Shown here piece by piece: positions 53,380 through 62,714 of a DNA stretch of 64,000 nt. The translations under genes were made by a program, and so were the position numbers. Numbering within the stretch: position 1 is the stretch's first letter; each line of letters begins with the position of its first letter. The notes under the pieces were generated by a model that made no database searches, had not been told where the DNA came from, and saw nothing but the letters and a program-made list of their open reading frames with translations. Source of the stretch: Pelagibacteraceae bacterium AG-461-B04 (GTDB taxonomy: Bacteria > Pseudomonadota > Alphaproteobacteria > Pelagibacterales > AG-422-B15); the NCBI GenBank assembly GCA_003211835.1, contig QCRN01000005.1, positions 1 through 64,000 of the forward strand, given 5' to 3'.

Positions 53380-53883
53380 ATGGATCGAGAAGGTTTAATT
53401 GACTTACTTAATAAGAAATCTATTCGATTTAAATTAACTGAACACAAACCATTATTTACAGTGGAAGACTCAAAAAATTTAAGAGGTCAGATAGAAGGAG
53501 CTCATTCAAAGAATCTCTTCTTAAAGGATAAAAAAGATAATTTTTATTTAGTTAGCTTCATAGAAGATATTGTTGCTGATCTTAAGAAAGCTGCAAATCC
53601 GCTAGGCTCAAAGAAACTATCATTTGCGAGAGAAGAATATCTTTTGCAATATTTAGGCATTAAGCCAGGATCTGTATCGCCATTTGGATTATTAAACGAT
53701 TATGAAAAAAAAGTTAAATTCTTCTTTGACTCGGAATTTTTGAACTTTGATATTGTTAATTTTCATCCACTAGTTAATACCGCAACAGTTTCTATAGCAC
53801 CAAGTGATCTGATTAATCTTATTGAAGAGCATCATTCAAAAGTAGAATTTATTAATATGCGTCAATTTCAAAAAATAAAATGA
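53380..53883 (+). CDS. YbaK/PrdX-type tRNA-editing protein
   Basis: A 167-residue stand-alone trans-editing domain. It has EGAHSKNLFLKDKKDNFYLV, with the catalytic Lys of the INS-like family, LSFAREEYLLQYLGIKPGSVSPFGLLND, and the terminal FHPLVNTATVSIAPSDL. It is the PrdX/ProXp-ala type, which removes alanine misattached to tRNA-Pro. It overlaps the Nudix gene by 4 bp. Confidence 0.9.
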   Translation: MDREGLIDLLNKKSIRFKLTEHKPLFTVEDSKNLRGQIEGAHSKNLFLKDKKDNFYLVSFIEDIVADLKKAANPLGSKKLSFAREEYLLQYLGIKPGSVSPFGLLNDYEKKVKFFFDSEFLNFDIVNFHPLVNTATVSIAPSDLINLIEEHHSKVEFINMRQFQKIK

Positions 53884-54407
53884 AAAAAGCAAAATTCATT
53901 AAAACAAAAAAAAGTATTGATACTAGTGTATTTAAACTTCAGTTAGATGAAGTTATTTGGGTAAATGGTAGAAGGACCACAAGAGATGTTATTCGCCACA
54001 ATGGGATAACTGCTATAGTGCCAATTGTAGATAAGAAATATATTATCTTGATTAAGCAGTATAGGTATGGAGCTGACAAGATCATGTTAGAAGTTCCGGC
54101 AGGAACGATTGACCCTGGTGAAAAACCATTACAATGCGCAAAACGTGAATTAATTGAAGAAACTGGTTATCATGGAAAGCAATGGAGACTTATAGGCAAA
54201 TACTTTCCTACCCCAGCTTATAATACTTGTATTATTCATTCATATTTAACACATTGTTACAAACAAACAGCAACAAATTTTGATGATGACGAGGTCTTAG
54301 AAACAAAAATCTTCTCAGTAAGCGAAATAAAAAAAATGTTAAGAAATAATAAGTTTTCCGATATTAAAACTTATATAAGCCTAGAGAGATTTACTAAATA
54401 TTATTGA
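53880..54407 (+). CDS. Nudix hydrolase, ADP-ribose pyrophosphatase-like
   Basis: The 175-residue protein has the Nudix box AGTIDPGEKPLQCAKRELIE followed by ETGYHG, and the upstream IKQYRYGADKIMLEVPAG of ADP-ribose pyrophosphatases (NudF-like). The substrate choice rests on this similarity. It overlaps the YbaK-type gene by 4 bp and the convergent thioesterase by 7 bp. Confidence 0.88.
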   Translation: MKKAKFIKTKKSIDTSVFKLQLDEVIWVNGRRTTRDVIRHNGITAIVPIVDKKYIILIKQYRYGADKIMLEVPAGTIDPGEKPLQCAKRELIEETGYHGKQWRLIGKYFPTPAYNTCIIHSYLTHCYKQTATNFDDDEVLETKIFSVSEIKKMLRNNKFSDIKTYISLERFTKYY

Positions 54408-54838
54408 TTAAGTATTTTCCAGATACCTGAAGCTGACAAAATAATTTTATCTTTTGAAATCAAGTTTCCTTCTACAAATACAAGAGATTTTGTTGTTTTG
54501 GTAACTTTCCCGTCACACTCAATAATGTCATCTTGAAGACCTGGGCTTACAAAATTACAATTTAAAGAGATAGTACTGCAAGGTTTCTTTCCACACGCAG
54601 TAAACACCATTGAGCCTAAAAAAATATCTGCTAATGACATTGAGTATCCACCATGTGCAATTCCATGAGCATTTAAGTGTTTGTCTAAAATTTTTGTAAT
54701 GAATTTAAAGTTTCCGTCATCTTCTTTTTTGAAATACATTGGTCCAATGAGTACATCAAAACCTGCATGCCACCCAAGTTTTTTATAACCTTCAGGAACC
54801 CAGTTAGGAAGAGACATTTCTGTTTTAAGCATTACCAT
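54401..54838 (-). CDS. PaaI-family acyl-CoA thioesterase
   Basis: The 145-residue hot-dog protein has the HGGYSMSLADI motif (H-G-G-x-S-M-x3-D) of 4HBT/PaaI thioesterases, and LNAHGIAHGG upstream. It hydrolyses acyl- or aryl-CoA thioesters, here beside a thiolase. It is convergent with the Nudix gene and divergent from the thiolase. Confidence 0.88.
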   Translation of the reverse strand: MVMLKTEMSLPNWVPEGYKKLGWHAGFDVLIGPMYFKKEDDGNFKFITKILDKHLNAHGIAHGGYSMSLADIFLGSMVFTACGKKPCSTISLNCNFVSPGLQDDIIECDGKVTKTTKSLVFVEGNLISKDKIILSASGIWKILNQ

Positions 54839-55027
54839 TTTAGATTCGTATGTTATTAAGAATGCGAATTTTTAGCCTCGTAATTAAATCTGGTCAAGCA
54901 TAATAAAGAAATTTATATGCCAAAATATGAGGCTATTTTAAGCGTCTTTAGATATATTAAATTTTAACTTTTTTTTTCACATAAAAAGTTTATGTTACGT
55001 TTTTTAATATTTCAGGGAAATAATCGT

Positions 55028-56209
55028 ATGAGAGAAGCTGCAATAATATCAACTGCCAGAACTGGTTTAGCAAAAGCTATGCGTGGTGGATTTAATAAAA
55101 CTCATGGAATTACGATGGGCGGCCATACTGTAAAACACGCAATTGAAAGAGCAGGAATAGAATCTGGTGAAGTAGAAGATATTATATTTGGTTGTGGACA
55201 ACCTGAAGCTGCAACTGGTCATAACATTGGAAGAAATGTAGCGATAGCTGGCGGATGTCCTGTTACTGTTCCTGGAACTACAATCAATAGATTTTGCTCA
55301 TCAGGACTTCAAAGTATTGCTGTTGCAGCTCAAAGAATTATTGTTGATGGCATCAAAGTTGCAATAGGTGGTGGAGTTGAGTCAATTTCAATGACACAGC
55401 AGAACTTAAATATGAAATACCTAATAGAGCCTGAATTGCAAAAAATCTGTCCTGCTTTATGGATGCCAATGATTAATACAGCAGATATTGTTGCTGATAG
55501 ATACAAAGTAAGCAGGGAACAGCAAGATGAATACTCACTTCAGAGTCAACAGCGTACAGCTGAAGCGCAAAGCGCTGGAAAATTTACAGATGAAGTCGTT
55601 CCTTTGAAAACAAAAATGGATGTTATCAACAAAGAAACAAAAGAAGTTACTGAGCAAGAAGTAACAGTTGATAAAGATGAGTGTAACAGACCTCAGACAA
55701 CTTTAGAAAGTTTAGCTGGACTCATGCCAGTCATGGGACCTGATAAATACGTTACTGCAGGTAACGCAAGTCAGTTATCTGATGGAGCTTCATCGTGCGT
55801 ATTAATGGACTTGAAAGAAGCAGAAAAAAGAAACATTGAACCAATGGGAATTTTTAGAGGATTGTCAGTCGCAGCTTGCGAACCAGATGAAATGGGTATT
55901 GGTCCAGTTTTTGCTGTGCCAAAATTGTTAGAACAACACGGCTTATCCGTTGATGATATTGACATTTGGGAACTAAATGAAGCTTTTGCTGTTCAAGTCT
56001 TATATTGCCGTGATAAACTTGGAATCGATAATGAGAAGCTGAATGTTAATGGTGGTTCAATCTCAATTGGACACCCATACGGTATGACAGGTTCACGTAT
56101 GACAGGTCATATTTTAATTGAGGGCAAAAGAAGAAATGCAAAATATGGTGTCGTCACAATGTGCGTTGGCGGTGGAATGGGAGCGGCAGGACTTTTTGAA
56201 ATTTTATGA
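55028..56209 (+). CDS. Acetyl-CoA acetyltransferase / 3-ketoacyl-CoA thiolase
   Basis: The ATG at 55028 starts directly into REAAIISTARTGLAKAM, the normal thiolase N-terminus; an in-frame ATG 36 bp earlier would only add an unlikely 12-residue lead. The 393-residue enzyme has the nucleophile Cys90 in NRFCSSGLQS, GHPYGMTG with the catalytic His, and CVGGGMGAAG with the second Cys. It cleaves 3-ketoacyl-CoA or condenses acetyl-CoA. It belongs to the beta-oxidation set here and overlaps the PsiE gene by 4 bp. Confidence 0.95.
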   Translation: MREAAIISTARTGLAKAMRGGFNKTHGITMGGHTVKHAIERAGIESGEVEDIIFGCGQPEAATGHNIGRNVAIAGGCPVTVPGTTINRFCSSGLQSIAVAAQRIIVDGIKVAIGGGVESISMTQQNLNMKYLIEPELQKICPALWMPMINTADIVADRYKVSREQQDEYSLQSQQRTAEAQSAGKFTDEVVPLKTKMDVINKETKEVTEQEVTVDKDECNRPQTTLESLAGLMPVMGPDKYVTAGNASQLSDGASSCVLMDLKEAEKRNIEPMGIFRGLSVAACEPDEMGIGPVFAVPKLLEQHGLSVDDIDIWELNEAFAVQVLYCRDKLGIDNEKLNVNGGSISIGHPYGMTGSRMTGHILIEGKRRNAKYGVVTMCVGGGMGAAGLFEIL

Positions 56210-56577
56210 TTGATACGATAAAATACATTGAGAAAATTGCTCTAGTAATAATTATTTTTGCGACAGTTATTGCTATTGGTTATGAGATTTTCGCAATGTA
56301 TGAGAAATCGCTTGTTGAATTAGCTGATCTATTGTTACTATTTATTTACTTAGAAGTTATTCAAATGATCAGAGAGTATTGGACGCTCAATAGGATCAGA
56401 ATAAGCATTCCATTGTTTATTGCAATTACTGCCGTAGCTAGATTAATTATACTTCAAGGTAAGACAATGGATCCTAGCATGTTATTGTATGAGGGTGGCG
56501 CAATACTGCTCATTGCAATTGCAGTGCTTATTCTAAAAGCGAGAAAACTAAAGATGTTTTCTGATGTTGAAGACTAA
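56206..56577 (+). CDS. PsiE family membrane protein
   Basis: The 123-residue protein has four hydrophobic helices and the PsiE layout: IEKIALVIIIFATVIAIGYE, LVELADLLLLFIYLEVIQMIREYW with conserved acidic and Arg residues, RISIPLFIAITAVARLII. PsiE of E. coli is phosphate-starvation inducible but of unknown activity. It overlaps the thiolase by 4 bp and the following DUF4864 gene by 14 bp. Confidence 0.88.
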   Translation: MIDTIKYIEKIALVIIIFATVIAIGYEIFAMYEKSLVELADLLLLFIYLEVIQMIREYWTLNRIRISIPLFIAITAVARLIILQGKTMDPSMLLYEGGAILLIAIAVLILKARKLKMFSDVED

Positions 56578-56995
56578 AATATTTAACTATTTTCAAATAT
56601 TAATCTTATTCATCGTAATTCAGAATGGTGCGTATGCCATTACTGCATCAGATGAGGAAGAAATAATATCAGTGGTAAGTGCACAACTGCAGGCATTTCA
56701 AGATGATGATTTTGAAAAAGCATATTCATATGCTTCTCCAACAATTAAAACCATCTTTTCTGATTATAAAAAGTTTAGAGATATGGTAGTGGGTCAATAT
56801 CAAGCTGTGTATAGACCAAAAAGTATAAACTTTGGAAACGTAACAACCCAAGGGGGAACCACTTTTCTTGAAGTCTATTTAGTTGACCCAGATGGCATAT
56901 TTGTAACTGCAATTTATACGATGCAACAGCAAGAAGATGATAGCTGGCTTATTAATGGCTGTTTTCTCAATCAAGCTAAGAGTGATCAGATCTAA
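56564..56995 (+). CDS. Secreted DUF4864 protein
   Basis: The 143-residue protein has a signal (about residues 8-25, ending near AYA) and a small alpha+beta domain, EEEIISVVSAQLQAFQDDDF, then YASPTIKTIF and the strand FVTAIYTMQQQEDDSWLINGC, the DUF4864 pattern (SnoaL/NTF2-like). Function unknown, periplasmic by prediction. It overlaps PsiE by 14 bp and is convergent with the GH1 gene. Confidence 0.8.
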   Translation: MLKTKIFNYFQILILFIVIQNGAYAITASDEEEIISVVSAQLQAFQDDDFEKAYSYASPTIKTIFSDYKKFRDMVVGQYQAVYRPKSINFGNVTTQGGTTFLEVYLVDPDGIFVTAIYTMQQQEDDSWLINGCFLNQAKSDQI

Positions 56996-58240
56996 TTAAG
57001 ATGATTTCTCAATAATTTCTTGATAAAACTTTAAACTGTTTTTACTTTTTCTTTCAAGAGTTTCTCTATCAACTTCAATAAGTCCAAATCTTGGCTTATA
57101 TCCATACAACCACTCAAAATTATCAAGGAATGACCAATAATAATAACCTCTTATATCGAGGCCATCATCGATACAGCGTTGAAGACCCTCTAGTGCTGTT
57201 TTGACATAGCTTATTCTTTGCTCATCATCATCGGTACCAATTCCATTTTCAGTCACAATCATTGGACAATTAATTTTAGGTGCTACGTATCTCAAGACAT
57301 TTTCAAGAGACTCTGGATAGTATTCATATCCCATCACGAGCATGGTTGAATTATTTGTATTAGGTTTAATAATTCCTTCAGGACCGTATGTATGACGCGT
57401 GTATGTTTGTATGCCTATAAAGTCATCATTTTTTACCTGATCCAAGCAAATGTCTACAGACTCGGCATGAGCTTTATCTCTCATTGCTTCCCCACCATCA
57501 ATACATTGGTAATCCATAATTGAAAGTGTGATTCCAACTGGTTGATTTTTATTCAAGTTACCTTTAATAACTGGAAATGACTTTACGTGAGCCTCCATCA
57601 TGCAATCTCTTATTTTGAATGGATGTCCAAACAAAAAAGGTCCAAAGTTTTCAAGGCTTGAGCCGCATGTTTTTGCTGCTTCACTAACAAAAGGCATAAT
57701 GGTTTTCATTCCACCCTCTGGATAGCTAGGAAAACTATGAGCAAAACAAGAGGTTAGGTTTGCTTCATTAATTGTACATACTGTATCCATGTAATCGTCC
57801 AATTCTTTTGAAACTTTTTCTGAGTACCGAACAAATAAATCTACGTTATTCTGATTTTCCCAACCACCTCTTGCAGTGAACCACAGTGGTGATGTAAAGT
57901 GTTGCAAGGTTACACAAGTTTTCAAGCCTTTCTCTCGACAATAATCTAGAACTTTTTTATAGTGATCAATTGCTTCTTGAGAAAATTCCCCTTCACTGGT
58001 TTCAATTCGAGCCCATTCAACTGATAAGCGATAAGCCTGGATGGAATGATCAGCCATAATGTCGATATCTTCTTCATATTTATTCCATTGATCGCAAGCA
58101 ATACCTGAAGGTTCAGCAAATGTTGTATCTTTAGTATGTTCTAAGTGCCAAAAATCTGAATTAGTATTGTTTCCTTCAACTTGGTGTGCCGCAGTTGCAG
58201 TGCCCCATATAAAATCTTTAGGTAAATTTTTTAACATCAT
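56996..58240 (-). CDS. GH1 beta-glycosidase (beta-galactosidase or beta-glucosidase)
   Basis: At 414 residues it is a compact GH1 barrel. Both catalytic acids are visible: acid/base Glu159 in CTINEANLTS (where many have N-E-P) and nucleophile Glu331 in IVTENGIG. It has the usual FIWGTATAAHQVEG start and RGYYYWSFLDNFEWLYGYKPRFGL end. Its place next to galK and a glycoside symporter argues for beta-galactosides, including possibly galactosylglycerol, but that is inference. There is no signal peptide, so it is cytosolic. It overlaps galK by 4 bp. Confidence 0.9.
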   Translation of the reverse strand: MMLKNLPKDFIWGTATAAHQVEGNNTNSDFWHLEHTKDTTFAEPSGIACDQWNKYEEDIDIMADHSIQAYRLSVEWARIETSEGEFSQEAIDHYKKVLDYCREKGLKTCVTLQHFTSPLWFTARGGWENQNNVDLFVRYSEKVSKELDDYMDTVCTINEANLTSCFAHSFPSYPEGGMKTIMPFVSEAAKTCGSSLENFGPFLFGHPFKIRDCMMEAHVKSFPVIKGNLNKNQPVGITLSIMDYQCIDGGEAMRDKAHAESVDICLDQVKNDDFIGIQTYTRHTYGPEGIIKPNTNNSTMLVMGYEYYPESLENVLRYVAPKINCPMIVTENGIGTDDDEQRISYVKTALEGLQRCIDDGLDIRGYYYWSFLDNFEWLYGYKPRFGLIEVDRETLERKSKNSLKFYQEIIEKSS

Positions 58241-59268
58241 ACAAATTTCGCCTTATCATAATTCTCTAATATTAACTTTTTGAGTTCTTCTACTTTATCA
58301 TTTTTCACTAGTGTTACAACAGCCCCTCCAAAACCAGCTCCTGTCAACTTTGATCCTAACGCTCCAAAAGAATTAGACAGACTTACTAATTTATTCAATT
58401 CATTAGTTGAAACACCATAATATTTCGAGAGAGACAGGTGACTTTCGGTCATCAGTTTTCCAAATTCATCAGGGTTATCATCTTTTAGGAATTGAACAGC
58501 TTTTTTTACTCTTACATTTTCTTCGACTACGTGCTTACACACTTTAAATTCTTCATCAGATAATATTTCAATATCTTCTTTGCTTATAATTTCTTTTTCA
58601 CATAAATTATTTAAATTCATTTTCTTCGATGCGCTAAGGCATAACTCTTTTTTTTGATTAAACTCGCTGCTTGATAAAATTCTTTGTGTATTACTGTCAA
58701 TAATAAGAAAATTATAATCTTCAAATATATCAATTAATTCATAAGATTTATTTAGAGTATTTAGGTATAAAGCTTGATTGTGATTGCCTAATACAGATAC
58801 AAATTGATCCATAATACCACCACCAACTCCTACAAAATTATTTTCGATGTCGAATGCCAGATTAATAAGTTCATCATCTGACATATTTTTTTTATAATAA
58901 CTACCAAGAGCCTTTAAAGCACTAACTGTTATCGCAGCTGATGACGAGAGTCCAATTCCTAGTGGAAGTGTACTGTTTATATTAAAAGATAGTTTTTTGA
59001 TTGCTATTGAATATTTTTTTTCAAAAAATAAACATGAGCCAATTACAAAATCTGCCCAATCACCTCTTTTTTCTAATTTCTCAATTGATAATGTTTTTTG
59101 GTATTTGTCTGAGATTATCGAAATGCATTCAATTTCAGGGGTCTCACTTAATTCACAGATTATTGAGTTTTTTATCTGTAAAGGTAATACGCATCCTCCA
59201 TTATAATCTAAATGTTCGCCAATTAAGTTTACTCTCCCATAGCCTTCACCAACTGAGATCGCTTTCAT
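58237..59268 (-). CDS. galK: Galactokinase
   Basis: A 343-residue GHMP kinase with GRVNLIGEHLDYNGGCVLPL (galactokinase signature), LPLGIGLSSSAA (ATP loop) and GAGFGGAVVTL (motif 3). It makes galactose-1-phosphate. galT, galE and galM are not in the window, so the Leloir path must finish elsewhere or by a UDP-sugar pyrophosphorylase. It overlaps the GH1 gene and follows the GPH symporter by 9 bp. Confidence 0.93.
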   Translation of the reverse strand: MKAISVGEGYGRVNLIGEHLDYNGGCVLPLQIKNSIICELSETPEIECISIISDKYQKTLSIEKLEKRGDWADFVIGSCLFFEKKYSIAIKKLSFNINSTLPLGIGLSSSAAITVSALKALGSYYKKNMSDDELINLAFDIENNFVGVGGGIMDQFVSVLGNHNQALYLNTLNKSYELIDIFEDYNFLIIDSNTQRILSSSEFNQKKELCLSASKKMNLNNLCEKEIISKEDIEILSDEEFKVCKHVVEENVRVKKAVQFLKDDNPDEFGKLMTESHLSLSKYYGVSTNELNKLVSLSNSFGALGSKLTGAGFGGAVVTLVKNDKVEELKKLILENYDKAKFV

Positions 59269-59277
59269 AATTTGATT

Positions 59278-60603
59278 TTATCTTTGTTTTAATTCTGCAA
59301 ATACTTTTTTATAAAAAATACTATCGTATTTATTAAAGTACATTACTACTATTGCTATCGTTCCCGCAATAGATGGAAAAATATAACCCATAATGAAAAG
59401 ACCATTCAAGGTTTCTTCGCTTTGTATTGCTGAATTAGCAATATAATTTGTGTTATCTAATATCACTCCTGCTAACCAAGCACTAAAACCAACACTTAAC
59501 TTAAACACAAATACATGAGCAGAATTAAGTATTCCCTCTGCTCGAAATCCTGATTTCCACTCACCATACTCAACTGTATCAGCAATCATTGACCAGGCCA
59601 TTACACCTGCCATTCCGAAACCAACGAAGCCAGGACTAGCAATGAATGCCAATAACCAAAAGTTTTCATAACCAGTGATAAAATAAATTATTAAATCTGT
59701 AATAACATACAGAAAAGTTCCAATCATGAATAAAGTTTTCTTTTCAAATTTGTGTTTTACTAAATTTATTACATATGCTCCAAGCATAATTTGAAGAATT
59801 ACGCCCAGTAAAATTGGACTAAAGTAAGCTTCTAATTGTAAGTTATATTTAACGAAATAGATTACTGTAAGTTGTTTAATATTGTTCGCAATCCAAGTAG
59901 TAAGAAGAGCCAATATGACAAAGTGTAATGGAAAATTTGTAAAAACCATCTTTATGATTTTTTTTAATCCAACACGTTTTTCATAAGGCTTAGAATAAAT
60001 TTCTTTAGTATTAAAAAAGCAAAGAAAAGCAAAAATTGCTCCCAAGAAAGCCAAACAACCAACCACAACTGGGAAACCAAATTGAGGTGAACTGAACAAA
60101 CCAACTAGGGGTAATGTTAATACTGCTACGGCAATTGATCCTGAACTGGCCCCTAAAAACCTGAACGAAGCAAGAGAGGTTCTCTCATCTCGATCTTGAG
60201 TCATAGCAGGAATAAGTGAACCAACTGGAATAGCTATAATTGTGTATAGTGTCGTGAAGGTAATGTAGGTAAATAGAGCCCAGTAAAATTTTCCAGTTTG
60301 AGACAAATCGGGTGAAGTAAAACACAGTATAATCATTATTAAAGCGGGTACAGATCCAAATAAAATATAGGGTCTAAATTTCCCCCATCTCGTTGAAGTA
60401 TTATCTGCTATGTATCCCATGATTGGATCAGTAAATGCATCCCAGACCTTTGCTAGGAAAAATACTAACCCTGCTTGTGTTGGCGATAGACCAAAAATAT
60501 CTGTATAGAAAAATAGCAGGTAAAAGACGGTTAACTGCCACATAATATTTATCGCAAAATCTCCGCCGCCGTAAAATATCTTTGATCTGGTACTTAGTTT
60601 CAT
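59278..60603 (-). CDS. GPH-family glycoside:cation symporter
   Basis: At 441 residues it has 12 helices and the GPH signature KVWDAFTDPIMGYIADNT, then TRWGKFRPYILFG, matching melibiose- and galactoside-type symporters (MelB, LacS). It imports a glycoside with Na+ or H+. Placement with a GH1 and galK points to a galactoside. It overlaps the serine hydrolase by 4 bp. Confidence 0.9.
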   Translation of the reverse strand: MKLSTRSKIFYGGGDFAINIMWQLTVFYLLFFYTDIFGLSPTQAGLVFFLAKVWDAFTDPIMGYIADNTSTRWGKFRPYILFGSVPALIMIILCFTSPDLSQTGKFYWALFTYITFTTLYTIIAIPVGSLIPAMTQDRDERTSLASFRFLGASSGSIAVAVLTLPLVGLFSSPQFGFPVVVGCLAFLGAIFAFLCFFNTKEIYSKPYEKRVGLKKIIKMVFTNFPLHFVILALLTTWIANNIKQLTVIYFVKYNLQLEAYFSPILLGVILQIMLGAYVINLVKHKFEKKTLFMIGTFLYVITDLIIYFITGYENFWLLAFIASPGFVGFGMAGVMAWSMIADTVEYGEWKSGFRAEGILNSAHVFVFKLSVGFSAWLAGVILDNTNYIANSAIQSEETLNGLFIMGYIFPSIAGTIAIVVMYFNKYDSIFYKKVFAELKQR

Positions 60604-61742
60604 AAATTTTTATAAGTTGTTTCCACTAACTTTAATGCTCGTTGATCACCTAGCATGGACCCTGTAAGTAAATTCATAGTGTAAGCAAAACTCAGACCAT
60701 TTTCGGGATCACCAAAAGCCATAGAGCCACCCCAACCAGTATGACCAAATGCTTTGCTGCTCTTTCCAAAAAGTTTACCGCCTCCCACACTGTATCCTGC
60801 ACAACTCCATTGCATCGGTGATTTCATAACATTGTCATCACCACTGACAGCAACTGCTGTTACCAATTTAAAAGTTTCATTTGATATGAAGTTATTTGAC
60901 TGATGATTTATAAAGTGATCATAGATTTTTGCAATCGATCTTGAGTTTCCATGACAATTCATTGCTGGTATTTCGGCCAGTCTCCATTCAGCAGTATTTG
61001 CTGTTTTTGTTCTGTTTGCTGGATTGAGGAATGCAGTTACCATGTAATTATCAACATTTTCTGGATTACTAAATGCTTTACGCAAACTTTCAGAACTTAT
61101 TAACTCAGCAATATTTTCGTGGTATGTCTCAGGGGTTCCAATAAAACATTGTGCATCTAGTGGTTTACTCAGAAGTTCATGCAAATTTTCTCCAACTGAT
61201 TTTTTTGTAATTCTTTTAATTAATTCTCCAACCAGAAAACCAATAGTTTTAGGATGATAACAAATTTCTTTGTTCGGTTCATGAAAAGTTTTTTGTTTTG
61301 CAAGTAACTCACAAACATAATCCCATTTATAAAAATCTGTTTCATCAAGAGGTTCCCTCCAACCATAAAGGCCTGCCTGATGAGATAAAAGTGTTTTTAC
61401 CTTAATATCATTTTTTCCATTTTCAGAAAATTCTGGCCAATAATCACAAACCCTTTTGTCTAGTTCTAAATCACCATTATCAATTAGTTTTGCAACTACC
61501 ATGGCGACAATTCCTTTACTGGTTGAATGAACATTGACTAAGGTATCTTTATTCCAGCTAATTTTTTTGTCACGGTCTTGAAAACCACCATAAAGATCTA
61601 TGATAGCCTTACCATCTTTATAAACAGCAAATGAAGCACCAACTTCCTCATCACTTTCAATATTTCTCTTGAAAAGTTCATAGGTTTCTTGGAACTTTTG
61701 ATCAAATTCCCCATACCCTGTAACAGAATTCATAGTGTTCAT
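60600..61742 (-). CDS. Beta-lactamase-related serine hydrolase
   Basis: A 380-residue protein of the class C beta-lactamase/esterase superfamily, with S73-x-x-K76 in VHSTSKGIVA, CYHPKTIGF with the second-motif Tyr, and a GHTGWGGS segment near the C-terminus. It has no signal peptide, so a cytosolic esterase or peptidase is likelier than drug resistance. In this operon it may remove acyl groups from an imported glycoside. It leads the transcript and starts 46 bp from a divergent carrier gene. The third codon is another ATG. Confidence 0.85.
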   Translation of the reverse strand: MNTMNSVTGYGEFDQKFQETYELFKRNIESDEEVGASFAVYKDGKAIIDLYGGFQDRDKKISWNKDTLVNVHSTSKGIVAMVVAKLIDNGDLELDKRVCDYWPEFSENGKNDIKVKTLLSHQAGLYGWREPLDETDFYKWDYVCELLAKQKTFHEPNKEICYHPKTIGFLVGELIKRITKKSVGENLHELLSKPLDAQCFIGTPETYHENIAELISSESLRKAFSNPENVDNYMVTAFLNPANRTKTANTAEWRLAEIPAMNCHGNSRSIAKIYDHFINHQSNNFISNETFKLVTAVAVSGDDNVMKSPMQWSCAGYSVGGGKLFGKSSKAFGHTGWGGSMAFGDPENGLSFAYTMNLLTGSMLGDQRALKLVETTYKNL

Positions 61743-61788
61743 TTATAGTGTAATAAAATTAAATTTATATATTCTTCATTTAGATTAT

Positions 61789-62697
61789 ATGAGTGAAGTA
61801 AATAACAAAACATATTTAATTGGATTTATTCTTGCCTTATCTGCTGGTTTGATATGGAGTTTTGGTGCACCTACTGTTCGCTATATGGTCGATGCTGAAA
61901 TTTATCAATGGCATTATCTATTTTGTAGAGGCATTGTAGTAGCAACAATTCTCCTAATATTTTTAATATATCAAGAAGGATTAGCATTCAGACATAATTT
62001 TAAAAGAGTAGGTATATCAGGTTTAATTGGTGGTTTGGGTCTAGCTTCAGCATTTATTTTTTTCATATTTGGAATGACTTTTACTTCAGCTGCAACAACG
62101 TTATTTATGATTGGAACCCAACCTTTATTTGCAGGACTGTTTGCTTATATTTTTCTTAGAGAGAAAGTTGGAATAACCACAGCTATTGCATGTTTTGTAT
62201 CATTATTTGGAATGTTTTTAATGGCTTACAATGATTGGTTTGCTGGCACATTTTTAGGATGGGCTTTTGGATTATTTTGTTCAATTGGTTTTGCAATATT
62301 TGCAACAACTTTAAGATGGCAACCTGATACACCGAAATTTACAACGATCATTATTGCTGGGATTGCATGCTCCTTATTTTCAATGTGCATGATTATTTAT
62401 CTTAATGATGGTTATACTATGCCGCTTAGAAATATACTATTGAGCATGATGCATGGTTCTTTTGTAGCAATAGGGTTAATACTTTTAAGTATAGGCGCAC
62501 GTTATTTGCCAGCAGCTGAATTCATGCTTCTTTCCCTTACTGAAGTAGTAGGAGGAGTCATATGGTGTTGGATACCTCTTTTTGGCGTTAACGAGGTGCC
62601 TTCAACATTCACTCTTATAGGAGGTATGATTATAATTATTGCAATCAGCTTCTACGCTTTAGGTTCAAAACAGAAAACATCACCGCCAACTTTATGA
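61789..62697 (+). CDS. DMT-superfamily (EamA) transporter
   Basis: The ATG at 61789 starts in EVNNKTYLIGFILALSAGLIWSF, directly before helix 1; an in-frame ATG 54 bp earlier overlaps the divergent gene and adds an unlikely lead. The 302-residue protein has ten helices in two EamA halves, with TTLFMIGTQPLFAGLFAYIFLREKV in the first and LLSLTEVVGGVIWCWIPLFGV in the second. The substrate is not known. It is divergent from the galactoside operon. Confidence 0.9.
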   Translation: MSEVNNKTYLIGFILALSAGLIWSFGAPTVRYMVDAEIYQWHYLFCRGIVVATILLIFLIYQEGLAFRHNFKRVGISGLIGGLGLASAFIFFIFGMTFTSAATTLFMIGTQPLFAGLFAYIFLREKVGITTAIACFVSLFGMFLMAYNDWFAGTFLGWAFGLFCSIGFAIFATTLRWQPDTPKFTTIIIAGIACSLFSMCMIIYLNDGYTMPLRNILLSMMHGSFVAIGLILLSIGARYLPAAEFMLLSLTEVVGGVIWCWIPLFGVNEVPSTFTLIGGMIIIIAISFYALGSKQKTSPPTL

Positions 62698-62714
62698 GTA
62701 TAAGAGTTTGTTGA

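Noticed and set aside
54839-55027. Possible small gene or RNA in the gap before the thiolase
   Set aside because: Only a 16-codon frame and AT-rich tracts with no hairpin of note; this is probably plain promoter DNA.
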